A stretch of 12,978 nt of DNA from Planoprotostelium fungivorum. Its lineage: Eukaryota; Evosea; Variosea; Cavosteliida; Cavosteliaceae. Location of the stretch: contig MDYQ01000401.1 in the NCBI GenBank assembly GCA_003024175.1, positions 1-12,978 on the forward strand, given 5' to 3'. Positions 1 to 8,575 of this stretch are shown piece after piece (position 1 is the first letter of the stretch; every line of letters starts with the position of its first letter). The position numbers and the translations under genes are program-made. The notes under the pieces were generated by a model. The model searched no databases. It worked only from the letters and a program-made list of their open reading frames with translations, and was not told the origin of the DNA.

Positions 1-596
1 ACAGAAAGAATGGAATAGACAATCGATTTTGTGTACGTGTTTTTTTTGAATTCCCTCATCTCTATTTTATGGCGGACTACAATATTCACGAACCAAAACG
101 ACTCTCGTCTCAAACGAGCTGCGGTGAGTAGTCTATCTGCTTTTTTGGGGGTTGGCGTGGGTCCGCGGTATTCATATGGAAGTCATTCAGAGATGGATCT
201 TTGGCCTGTATTTGATTAATTAAGAGGCATCATAACAAGATCTGATCTGATCCTCTATATTCATCTCACAACGGCACTGGCACCCTCCACAGAGCATCTG
301 TACGACCGTCGTCGGCGTCCAACTCACCACACCTGATGTATGCGGGATGCAGTGGATGAACACCTTTCAATAAAAGAGAAAAATCGATGGTGTAATCTTT
401 TAGGGAGATCGTAGTGCTGTTGTTCATCGTTTTGGTGGCGGTGATGTTAATGATAGAAGTGTTGTTACCCTGTCAGTGATGCGCTCACAAAGTTGGATCC
501 AAACAGGTAGATGCTACCACTGACCTCGCAGAAAGAAGCGGTAGATTTGTACGGCATTCTGCCCCGCACTAAGCATAGTTAAATTCGGAAGTGAGG
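1..596. other. Unassigned stretch with scattered exon-like fragments
   Basis: No complete gene can be supported here. On + an ATG at 69 opens a short reading that meets a good donor (GTGAGTAG at 124); a continuation through acceptors ending at 190 and 292 to a TAA at 371, next to an AATAAA-like sequence, would give about 50 residues but needs a 17-nt middle exon. On - a reading of about 65 codons runs from about 475 to 270 with only one internal Met. A short + reading near 510-540 could be an upstream exon of the small gene at 597. I see no recognisable domain on either strand. Confidence 0.4.
69..123 (+). other. Candidate first coding exon, gene not resolved
   Basis: ATG followed by 18 codons (MADYNIHEPKRLSSQTSC) and then a consensus donor GTGAGTAG, the donor form used by the solid genes in this window. 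The next plausible acceptor (ATTCAG, ending at 190) continues the frame for nine codons to a stop, so either the product is very short or a further intron follows. No family is recognised. Confidence 0.2.
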
Positions 597-853
597 ATGT
601 CTACGATGACGCGGATGTTAAATTGCCCTCAACAATATGAATGTGGAAAGAATCAGCAGCTCCACGTGATCAGCCTCTGCCTCTCACGCGCACGACATTG
701 ATCTCATTATTTCAGGACGAGTTGGACTTATTGACAATGAAACTCGAAGCAGCGTGGCGTGGGCGGGATATCTTTGATCTCCAACTGATTGAGTACGACT
801 TCGATGATGTGTCGATGATCGATCATGTATCGTCATCCACCTCACGGATGTAG
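597..853 (+). CDS. Candidate small two-exon gene, unknown product (~68 aa)
   Basis: Exons 597-665 and 716-853 join in frame across a 50-nt intron with a GTGATC donor and a TTATTTCAG acceptor, giving about 68 residues ending at TAG. The second exon is acidic with hydrophobic residues at regular spacing (DELDLLTMKLEAAWRGRD then IFDLQLIEYDFDDV), suggesting a helix followed by an acidic tail; the first exon has two cysteines (CPQQYEC). The start is uncertain: TTA AAT TCG GAA GTG AGG is open just upstream behind a CATAG acceptor, and a phase-compatible 38-nt intron could link it to a short exon near 510-540. No family is recognised. Splice signals and reading quality are the only support. Confidence 0.35.
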
Positions 854-1220
854 TACACAAGTTGATGTCATGTGTGAGATGCGGATTTGTTTCATATTTT
901 CAATGTGATGAGATGAGAGATATCGGTGAACGATCGTCGGCGATATATATTAGTCTCGATCCTCTCAATGGTTTATCGTTCATCACCAGACCTCTTCCAT
1001 GGTGCTTCTGAAGGCAAAGGAAGCCAGATGAGTGATCTGTTCTGTCAGCATGTCACCCTTGTATGCACTGAGAGTTGAGTCGAATCTGTGGGTGGATGGA
1101 CAGTGTGGCTTGTCGAGTGAGCTCTGCTTCTCCTTCTCGTAACTTTCTCTTGATAAATGGAGTTGTCTTCTACTGTCGCTCCTCTGATCTCAGATCTTAT
1201 CTTCATTATTGCCGGGTCAT
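854..1220. other. Intergenic / 3' flank of the Arf-like gene
   Basis: No supported coding sequence. It lies downstream of the Arf-like gene on the minus strand and downstream of the candidate small gene on the plus strand, so it probably holds convergent 3' ends. Readings that run through it on both strands (for instance 1075-1425) are antisense or read-through of the GTPase second exon. Confidence 0.5.
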
Positions 1221-1787
1221 TTATGTACATGTGTCGAGCAGCCATTTGAAACCCTCGCATACTCCGGTTTTGTGTGTGGCGCTGGTTGCTTCCACGTGCC
1301 AGTGCCGATCGTTCCACCCATCGAGCCCCAATCGTGTCGCCACCTGTGCAGTGGAAGCAGATGCAAGGTCCATCTTGTTGGCTAAAACCAACACAGGGGC
1401 ACCTTTGAACTGCGGAACAAATTAAAGGATGTTGCATCTTCTTTTCACCTGTCCGACGTTCAATAGACGATTCAGCTCGGTCTTGGCTTCTTCCAGGTGA
1501 GCTTCATCTGCGGCATCGACGACAAAGACAACTCCGTCCACATCCTCCAAGATTCTCTTGGAAAACCACACCCACGCAGTGTGTTCTCCTCCAATGTCCC
1601 ACATGATCATTCTCACATTGTTGTCTAATCTATACGTTGCAGTCTCGATTTCGAATTGTATGGCAGCCATGATAGTCGTAAGCTCTCCCAATATAGAGAC
1701 TGCAGTCGTTTTTCCTGCACCAACTAATCCTACAACTAATATGCAGAGTTTTCTCTGTGGGATGAACATCGAAACGAGTTGGCCCAT
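1221..1787 (-). CDS. Arf/Arl-family small GTPase with substituted switch residues
   Basis: Two exons (1787-1449 and 1409-1221) flank a 39-nt GTGAAA...CCGCAG intron and give 175 residues, the usual Arf size. Gly2 (MGQLVSMF) is a potential N-myristoylation site. Motifs in order: P-loop GLVGAGKTT (20-28), a switch I region that aligns without gaps to Arf, DxGG as WDIGGEH (63-69), NKMD in LVLANKMDL, and an ATSA element near the C-terminus, followed by the Arf-like end EGFKWLLDTC. Arfs switch between GDP and GTP to recruit coats and effectors to membranes. Odd features: Arf1 Asp26 is Val22, the Mg-contacting switch I Thr48 is Ala42 (Pro47 and Gly50 are Ala41 and Gln44), and the catalytic Gln71 is Glu68. 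It may therefore bind GTP weakly or hydrolyse it poorly. Arf family is secure; the exact Arl class is not. Confidence 0.92.
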
Positions 1788-1835
1788 GATGTGTTGGTGT
1801 TTGAATGATCATCACACGGGAGGATTCATTCAGTG

Positions 1836-1916
1836 AAGAATGAAGGAATATGAGAAGACGACAAAAATTGGATGAATCCTCCAATTTTTGTCGTCTTCTC
1901 ATATTCCTTCATTCTT
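1836..1916. repeat. Perfect 37-bp inverted repeat with 7-nt loop
   Basis: Arms 1836-1872 and 1880-1916 are exact reverse complements separated by TGAATCC. In addition, 1819-1829 (GGAGGATTCAT) is an exact 11-nt complement of 1872-1882, which spans the loop. It sits in the 307-bp gap between the lipase stop and the Arf-like start, both on the minus strand, so a transcript from the Arf promoter region or a lipase 3' UTR could fold into a long hairpin. No target duplication is visible. The rest of this gap (1788-1835, 1917-2094) shows no gene. Confidence 0.95.
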
Positions 1917-2094
1917 TTGGCCATGAACTCAAATCGATACCCAACGGTATCTTCCAAGTTAGGGCATCTGATCGACGTGTGGAACGTGGCCATTAGAGCG
2001 TTCACTGCGATGTGAGAGTGACACTGCGCTGATGAAACTCCTCCAGCTCACCACTACAGAAACAAAACATCGCATCGACGCACATCAAACACCC

Positions 2095-4313
2095 TCATCT
2101 CAATCTATTATTCAATTTCTTGTGCAGTTTGATCATCTGCACGTAATCACTCGGCAGGTGATCGTTCATGCAGAACGGAAGGAGCAGTCTGAAGATGACT
2201 CTCACTGTGCTCTCGTATCTCATCCTCCATATCGTGTGCGTGTCCAAGATGCCTCATCCGTCATCAGTCTCGCGTGTCTCTCTCATCTCACCGTTCAACG
2301 CCATGACTTGTATGTCTGGTATACCCTCTCTGGGGTCGACGAGAACAGTGCCGTCTGCCCCGTCGATGTAGATCAAGTGTCCGGGGTTGTCGGCGTACGT
2401 CTCGTACTTACCGCCGCTGCTGCCCATGGCAGTGATGGACCAGGTCGGGAGGAACCACAGGAAATCCTCAGAAATACCGGGAATCCTGGGAATGATGTCG
2501 TTGTTGTTGACGATGCGAAACATCTTGGAAGCGTAATCGCTCTGCGAAATTTCAGTGAAATTTGGTGGAGGAGCTCACCATGTATCGTACGTAATCGGAG
2601 TTTCCGACGCGAGGGGCACCGTACGTATACACGTACGTATTTTCGATCCAGGGTTTACGTTCGTGTACGCATTGCGTGAAGAAGACCTGTCACCCCTTCA
2701 GTTCATCTACAACTCGCCATCTTTGTCCCACGACGGACGATCGGTGTGCACATTGCCACGTCATATCTTCACCTGAGCTAGAGCACCACCTAGACTGTGT
2801 CCACAGACGATGACTTGCCCATTCGGGACCCAAATGGCCTCTATGGCCTGGGCCGCTTGCTCGTACGCCGTCACATGCCTCTCACTCCTGCCGGAAAATT
2901 TCGTATCGACTGGGTCCACGCTGTGCATCCAAATTCCGCTCCAGAAGAACTTGAAGACCTGGGCTGAGGGGGGCGTCACGAATGTTTGAGACGGGGTGGT
3001 TACGTACCGAACGCAACGAGGGCGGACTTGAAGGTGTCACCCAGGGTGTGGTTCGACAGCTCGATGGATATTTTCTCGGCTGCTATTGACCTGCTCTTCC
3101 TCTTCTCTCTCTGTTCTGAATCTCTCCTCTGCAGACTTCTTCGCAGCTCGGCCGGCTTCTCGCTGAGTCGCAGGGCGCGAACGAAACCTGTCGCAGATCT
3201 GAGACGCAGTGGAAATGTGGTGGAAATTTCGTACCGTAGTGTACTCTTCCCATGGAATCTGGTACGTCTCCTGCGGCCCGCTCGGGAGCGTCCCCAACTT
3301 GTCCCTTCTCATCTCGATCATCCAACTCACTCAGCGACACCTTTCTCTACCGTTCAGTCTCGTTCTGTTTCAGAGAGAGTTATATCACCTGACCCAGCCG
3401 CAGATCGGTGAAGATGTGCATGAGATTGAGTGGATCGGTCCCGCGAAACACGACGATGATGCGATTTCCTTTTCTCGCGCAGAATCCAACCGTGTTGTGA
3501 TAGTGGATCAATCTCAACGTATCGTCTTCGAATCCTCCCTTCTTCAATTCGTAGCTGAAAGAGATGAGATGAAAGGATGGACTTCAAGTCGAACATCGCA
3601 CCGGATGAGAGGAACATCTTCGTAGACGAGACGGGCGATGTTTCCACATGAGATGGCGGCATTTTCGGAGTAGTGGAGGGGGACCGTGGGTAAGACGTGG
3701 AAATCATCAAAGTCTCCGCAGGGCTGGAAATCAGGTAATGGTGAATTGACGATGGAGACATTGGTGCCCGAAGGATGGCGTAGACTACGATCGGTGGAAC
3801 TGTGAGAGATGAGTCGATGAAGGATGGAGACGATGAAAGATGGTGGTGTGAGATGATATGATGATCATCTTGGATCGATCGATCACCTTAGGATCTTGCG
3901 AAGACCTCGATCGAACAGAAGGAGAACTCGAAACCAGAATGCGACGGTGAAGACGAAGAAGAAATTTACGACCGTCCGGAGGCCCGGAATATTGCTCAAG
4001 ATGATGGACACCGGTAACAACAGGTAATGGAGGACCCATAAACCAGCGACGATCAACTGGATGGTGTCAGCATGGACAGCGAATCGTTTGCATCCTCTCA
4101 CTCTCTTTGTCAGACGGAATCCAAACTTGGCTGACACAGATATCACCTATGTCTCGTTTAGAACCTCTTCACCTCTCACGAAACACAGGGACCCACCGCG
4201 ATCGACAGGTGAAACAGGATGACCCCGAATAAAAAGACATAGAAAGAAGAGCATCCATAGGCCACGCCAGCGATGACGGCTATGGCCACGACATACAGTG
4301 ATGTCTTCCACAT
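2095..4313 (-). CDS. Membrane-anchored class 3 lipase, DAGL-like
   Basis: Ten exons (4313-4197, 4146-3887, 3799-3602, 3554-3389, 3340-3235, 3187-3008, 2963-2773, 2686-2579, 2541-2292, 2204-2095) join with consistent phases to 561 residues. The N-terminus has four likely membrane segments (about 5-22, 23-39, 68-89, 98-117), the layout of sn1-specific diacylglycerol lipases. The lipase fold follows: VVFRGTDP (oxyanion strand), VHYGF (280-284), nucleophile elbow GHSLGG with Ser399, YGAPRVGN, NNNDIIPRIP with Asp457, and DHLPSDYV with His541, so the catalytic triad is complete. A basic, charged stretch (about 290-325, rich in Lys/Arg/Glu) follows VHYGF and may be a regulatory insert. The expected activity is hydrolysis of an acylglycerol at a membrane; substrate is inferred. 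The MWKTS start is chosen because an in-frame stop lies just upstream. It shares a promoter with the divergent ABC transporter. Confidence 0.93.
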
Positions 4314-4437
4314 GAGATGAGCCACGATCTTTCACTCGATTCTATGTCAAATCGGCCGCAAACAACGAGCAACGGTAGATTTGTTGTTCCCTCGTTTGTA
4401 CTAAGCGCGGGGACAGAAGCACGCACGACAACAACTC
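4314..4437. promoter_or_regulatory. Divergent promoter between lipase and ABCD transporter
   Basis: Only 124 bp separate the two start codons of oppositely oriented genes, so both 5' UTRs and core promoters must overlap here unless upstream non-coding exons lie inside the neighbour. No clear TATA box is visible. Short AACAA/TTGTT words lie on both sides of the centre (around 4360 and 4381). Co-regulation is an inference. Confidence 0.6.
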
Positions 4438-7268
4438 ATGGGAGGTCAGTCGAAACTCCTACCCCCTACCTGGGTGACATTCTTAAAGACCATCACTGCG
4501 AACAAATTGAAATTCAATGGAGTGTTGGGGGTTGTCATATCGGGCTCTATCGTCGTGGCCTTTGTGAATTACAGGTGAGAGTAATGGTCTAATGTGGCAG
4601 CTGAACATGTTACAGGAGAAAGAAGCAGGAGGCTGCATTAATCCATGCCATCGGACGCAGAGCGCAACCCGCAGAGAACAAAGACAACAAGAGAGCACGC
4701 GTTGCCGTGAACACGGTCTTCTTCCGGAGACTTTTGAACATTTTGAAGATATGTATACCCAAATTTTACTGTAAAGAAACATTCTATGCAACCATTCTCA
4801 CCGTCCTTCTCGTCTGTAAGTCTATCTCATCCCCTTCTTCACCCCTCTTCACATTCCATTTTCCAATACAACTCACGTTTGTCATCCAGCCAGAACGATT
4901 CTGTCCGTCATGATCGCAGAGAACACGGGTCTCATTGCAGAGGCCATGGTGTCACGTGACTGGCAAGCTTTCGCAGAGGGCGTCTTGCAGTTCTTCCTGG
5001 TCACCATTCCAGCATCGGCAGTCAACAGGCGAGACGCATGATGATGAGCTATTTCTGACCCACTCACAGTGGTCTCAAGTATACGACTTCTGTTCTGTCC
5101 CTCCTCTTCCGCAGAAGATTGACCATGCATGTCAACAACGAGTACCTCAGAGGTGTCAACTTCTACAAGGCCTGCAATTTGGGAGGAGACTCCCGCATCG
5201 ACTCTGCGTAAGTCATCATCGACCATCACGTGTCGTATGATGATGATGGATTGACCGTCTACAGCGACCAGAGAGTGACAGCCGATATCGAAAAGTTTTC
5301 CACAGCCATCAGTGAGCTCTACACTTCTCTATCGAAGCCCACGCTGGATGTCATCCTCTTTACGAAGAAGTTGAGCTCCATCACAGGATGGCAGGTGAGA
5401 TCACCATCACATCATCTCTTCATCTTCTAAACAAACATCGAACATTGAATCCCAACGATACAAATCTTAACACTCTCATCAGGGACCCATGCTGATGTAC
5501 GCCTACTTCTTCGTCTCAGGCGTCATCAAGAAATTTGTCATGCCCCCGCTCGGCAGAGTAAATCTTTTATTTCATTTTATTTCGTCCCTCACACGTATAT
5601 CTAGCTCACAGCCATCGAGTCCGAATTAGAAGGAAGCTACAGAACGGCTCATCAGCGTCTCATCTCCAACAGCGAGGAGATTGCCTTCTACGACGGCAGC
5701 TCGAAGGAGAAGACCATCCTCAACCAACTCTTCATCAACATCTTCAGACACTCGTCTTACGTCTACTATCTCAAGTGTCTCATCGGAGGTACATCATGAC
5801 ACAATTATTTTTTATTTCATTTTATATTTCATTTTTTTATTTCATCTCTTGTCTTTTATTCTCTTCTGACTTGGACAGTTTTCGATGGACTTCTAATGAA
5901 GTACTGGGCCTCCATCGTTGGTTACGCTGTGATGGCTTCCCCCATGTTATTCGGCACGGGTTCTTCTTCCAGAAGTCCCACAGAGCTGACGAACGATTAC
6001 ATACGTAACTCGAGTTATCTCATGGGTCTGGCCACTGCCGTCGGGCAGTTGGTCCTCGTCGGCAACAAGATCACTTCGTTGGCGGGTGAGTCGTCCGTCT
6101 ACAACGGTGTAGATTGATGGAGGCAGGTAACACGTCGAGAGTGTCCGAGTTGTTAGAGATGGTGAAATATCTGGACAAGGTAGGTAACGAGCCATTTGAA
6201 GTGAAGGAGGAGTCCCACGCTGTCATGGCCGAGCAAGAGAAGGAACAATTTGAAAAGGGTGAGCGTTGTAGATGAACGACGAGATTTCGTCGACATTTCG
6301 TCTGATGACGTCACAGCATCTGAGAACGAGAGGGAGTTTTTGATCCAATGGAAGGCAAGAATCGATCAGTTGAGGGAGAGGCTATCTGCTCAAGACGGCG
6401 GCCGCCGCAACACTGCATCAGACAAGGGTGGAAAGGTGAGTGAAAACTCGTCGAAATCTCACTCACTGACACGTCAGGTCATCCTGGGCAACAAGATTGA
6501 ATTCGATCACGTCGACATTGTTTCGCCCGAGGGCAAATTGCTGGTCAAGGATCTGTGCTTTGAAGGTGAGAACTGGCCAGACATCTCATCTTTGTCGACA
6601 CACCTGCAGTACCCCCCGGCCGTAATGTCATGGTAACGGGTCCCAACGGAAGCGGTAAGAGTTCTCTCTTCCGAGTCGTCGGTGAACTGTGGCCCCTGCA
6701 CAACGGTCGCATGATCAAGCCCAGAAACAACGGTGAAAACTCGACGAAAACTCGCCGCTCACTCCACCAGATTTCCTCTTCGTTCCACAGAAGCCATACC
6801 AAGTCCTGGGAACATTGAGAGATCAGATCATCTACCCAGACACTCCCACGCAGATGGCCCAGGCCGGCATCACAGATGCAGATCTACAGAGCCTATTAGA
6901 TCTGGTCGATCCATCCCACACCATCTCCAACCAGTGGCAGATGGACGAAGTGAAAGATTGGATACAGACCTTCTCTGGAGGTCAGAAGCAGAGAGTTGCC
7001 ATGGCCAGGTTGTTCTATCACAAGCCGCAGTTTGCCATATTAGACGAGTGCACTTCCGCCGTGTCAGAAGAGGTGGGGGACATTGGAAGTGAAGACTGAA
7101 GGAGAAAAGGTGGAGGGAAAGATCTACGAGACGTGCAAGCAGCTGGGGATCACGCTGTTCACAGTGTCTCACAGGAGAGTGCTGCAGAGGTATCACGATT
7201 ACCAGTTGAGATTTGACGGGAGCGGTGGTTACGAGTGGACCAAGATCAATCATGAAGAGGACAAATAA
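4438..7268 (+). CDS. Peroxisomal ABC half-transporter, ABCD (PMP70/ALDP) family
   Basis: Fourteen exons (4438-4574, 4616-4815, 4890-5028, 5070-5207, 5265-5394, 5483-5557, 5605-5788, 5879-6085, 6127-6258, 6317-6435, 6478-6565, 6610-6732, 6771-7072, 7110-7268) give 710 residues, a normal ABCD length. The N-terminal half has several membrane segments, a matrix loop EEIAFYDG (297-304, the EAA-like motif of this family), and GNKITSLAG before the nucleotide-binding domain. That domain has Walker A GPNGSGKSS (527-535) followed by LFRVVGELWPL, the Q-loop region VPQKPYQVLGTLRDQ, signature FSGGQKQR (625-632), Walker B FAILDE (645-650) and H-loop VSHR (His679). ABCD dimers import long-chain acyl-CoAs or related substrates into peroxisomes for beta-oxidation. 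GELWPL and overall sequence favour the PMP70/ABCD3 side over ALDP, but the substrate is not shown. There is no C-terminal SKL, as expected for a membrane protein. Intron 3 is GC-AG. Confidence 0.95.
5029..5069 (+). other. GC-AG intron in the ABCD gene
   Basis: The exon ends GTC AAC AG and the intron starts GCGAGA and ends CACTCACAG, 41 nt, the modal intron length here. Splicing at GC restores the conserved reading VNS-GLKYTTSVLSLLFRR; no GT donor nearby keeps the frame. The other 33 reconstructed introns are GT-AG. Confidence 0.85.
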
Positions 7269-7269
7269 A
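7264..7269 (+). terminator. AATAAA overlapping the ABCD stop codon
   Basis: The canonical polyadenylation hexamer AATAAA includes the TAA stop itself (AAATAAATG). If used, the 3' UTR would be only tens of bases long. This could also be chance in a TAA-ending gene. Confidence 0.4.
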
Positions 7270-7554
7270 TGTCATTTCCGATGGATGTGTAGAATGTCAG
7301 TCTCATGATCATGAGATGATTGTGCCCACCGTTGTCTTGTGCTGATATGTATTACTTTTATTACTTTTACGGGTTTGCGTGAAGCCTCTTGTAGAATGAC
7401 ACTGAGTCAATGAGGTAACGCGCGAGTAGATTGGATCTATTTGCGAGGCCAGATTTTGCTTCTGAATGGAAGTAGTGTATTTCGTGATACTGCGTGATTG
7501 GTTGATGACTTCTTGTGTAGGTAGCGTAGAATTCTGCAAATGATATCAGGGCGC
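7270..7554. other. Intergenic, nothing recognised
   Basis: AT-moderate sequence with a local duplication of TATTACTTTTA near 7347-7367 and no supported reading frame. A 15-nt word from it (TATTACTTTTACGGG) recurs on the minus strand near 8772-8786, the only link to the transposon island downstream. Confidence 0.4.
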
Positions 7555-7935
7555 ATGACAGATTGGTTCAAGAATTGGAGTCTGGCTATTCAGTTGCAAC
7601 AGATTCACCAGAGAAAACCGTCCATCAGCACCCTACTCAACATCCAATGTTACGTCCTCCGTCAGCAATGAGTTCAAATTGTTTGAAGTCACCACCAGGA
7701 GAACATCTTTGTTGAGAACGTCTGTAAGCTCAGAGAGTCTCAACAGCGCACATTGACAGAACTGAAGGCAAAATTGTTGTTAGACCGCCAAGGGCCGCAA
7801 AATGACCCCCAGATATTTTCAGATATTTTGGATCCGCGTAATGGTCCCCTGTGGAAAACTGTTATAGAATTGGAAGAAAACATATCCCGCAAGCCAAAAC
7901 CCATTTTGCGGATCCAGCCAATTTGGCGGTGTATT
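7555..7935 (+). pseudogene. Coding-like remnant of unknown origin
   Basis: An ATG at 7555 opens 38 codons with a natural composition (MTDWFKNWSLAIQLQQIHQR...) ending at a stop. In another frame, from about 7691, an open stretch reads HQENIFVENVCKLRESQQRT, then TELKAKLLLDRQGP, then DPQIFSDILDPRNGPLWKTV, predicting a charged helix and a globular piece. A 44-nt intron ending CACCACCAG would join them in phase but needs a weak GTCCTC donor. The reading runs into the MITE at 7994. It may be a decayed gene, a transposon fragment or a gene truncated by the insertion. No family is recognised. Confidence 0.3.
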
Positions 7936-7987
7936 GTCATGCAGAGACGCTCTCTATGTCAGGACAAAAGCAAGCGTCACCAATTGG

Positions 7988-8255
7988 TTGAAGCTAAGGA
8001 CCTGCAGAGACAGACTCGTCTGGGAGACTGTCTCAGCACAATCTCTGTCTTGATGTTGAGATGCAATCGAGACACAAGGGTGTCTCGTTCCTGTCTTGTC
8101 TCTCACAAAATTGCCTGACAAGACAAAGACGAGACAAACAAAATGGCAAGACAAGACCAAGACAAGACAAGCAATTTTTTGTCGAGACAGATCCAAAATT
8201 TGCAAGACAAGACAGAGACACAAATCTTTATGTCTCTGTAGGTCCTTAGTTGAAG
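7988..8255. mobile_element. MITE-like element, 256 bp, with TIRs and 6-bp TSD
   Basis: Terminal inverted repeats at 7994-8012 (CTAAGGACCTGCAGAGACA) and 8231-8249 match at 18 of 19 positions. The element is flanked directly by TTGAAG on both sides (7988-7993 and 8250-8255), a convincing target duplication. The interior is a self-complementary, GACA/AGACAAG-rich tract; for example a GTCTCGT...TGTCTTGTC arm near 8084-8102 pairs with GACAAGACAAAGACGAGAC near 8118-8136 at 17 of 19 positions. No transposase is encoded, so it is non-autonomous. The superfamily cannot be named from ends and a 6-bp duplication alone. Confidence 0.85.
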
Positions 8256-8575
8256 CGCCGCCACATTCTACCGTCAATGTGCTCTAGATGGACCCACTTT
8301 GTGTACCTCATTGCATGCTTGTCTGATTAGACCCTTCTCCAGCACATCAACAGATGGCTGTTTGCACTGATGTCATTAAAATAAGGTGACCCTAAAAGAA
8401 GAGAAACCTTCAATGATTGTTTGTTGGTGTAACCTCCTCTCTGAAGCCCAAGAATGAAGTGATGAAGTGCCATGGTGAAAGGATGAACATGCAATGTGAA
8501 AGGATGAAGCCAATTTTTTTTTGTTGCCCTGATATAAAAGCGTTGACTATTCATTGAAAGAAGCTTCAAGCACGC
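8256..8575. other. Non-coding stretch with a 21-bp period duplication
   Basis: No supported gene. GTGAAAGGATGAA occurs twice, at 8475-8487 and 8496-8508, with GATGAAGTGATGAAGTG just upstream, so local tandem duplication has occurred. A T9 tract follows. The minus reading 8569-8327 shows no recognisable domain. Confidence 0.4.

Noticed and set aside
1045-1437. 130-codon minus reading across the Arf-like second exon
   Set aside because: It is out of frame with the conserved NKMD/ATSA reading and starts inside the 39-nt intron.
1836-1916. Rho-independent terminator
   Set aside because: The genome is eukaryotic with spliceosomal introns; the hairpin is far longer than such terminators and lacks a matching U-tract context.
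2032-2679. 215-codon plus-strand reading
   Set aside because: It lies antisense to three lipase exons that carry the catalytic Asp and His motifs, and has no recognisable domain.
7073-7109. Frameshift in the ABCD gene after Walker B
   Set aside because: A 37-nt GTGGGG...AAAAG intron restores a gap-free family reading (AVSEE then VEGKIYETC), so no mutation is needed.
8033-8287. Several short readings over the GACA-rich tract as genes
   Set aside because: Low-complexity Lys/Arg/Thr/Gln sequence in all frames, inside the MITE bounded by terminal repeats and target duplications.
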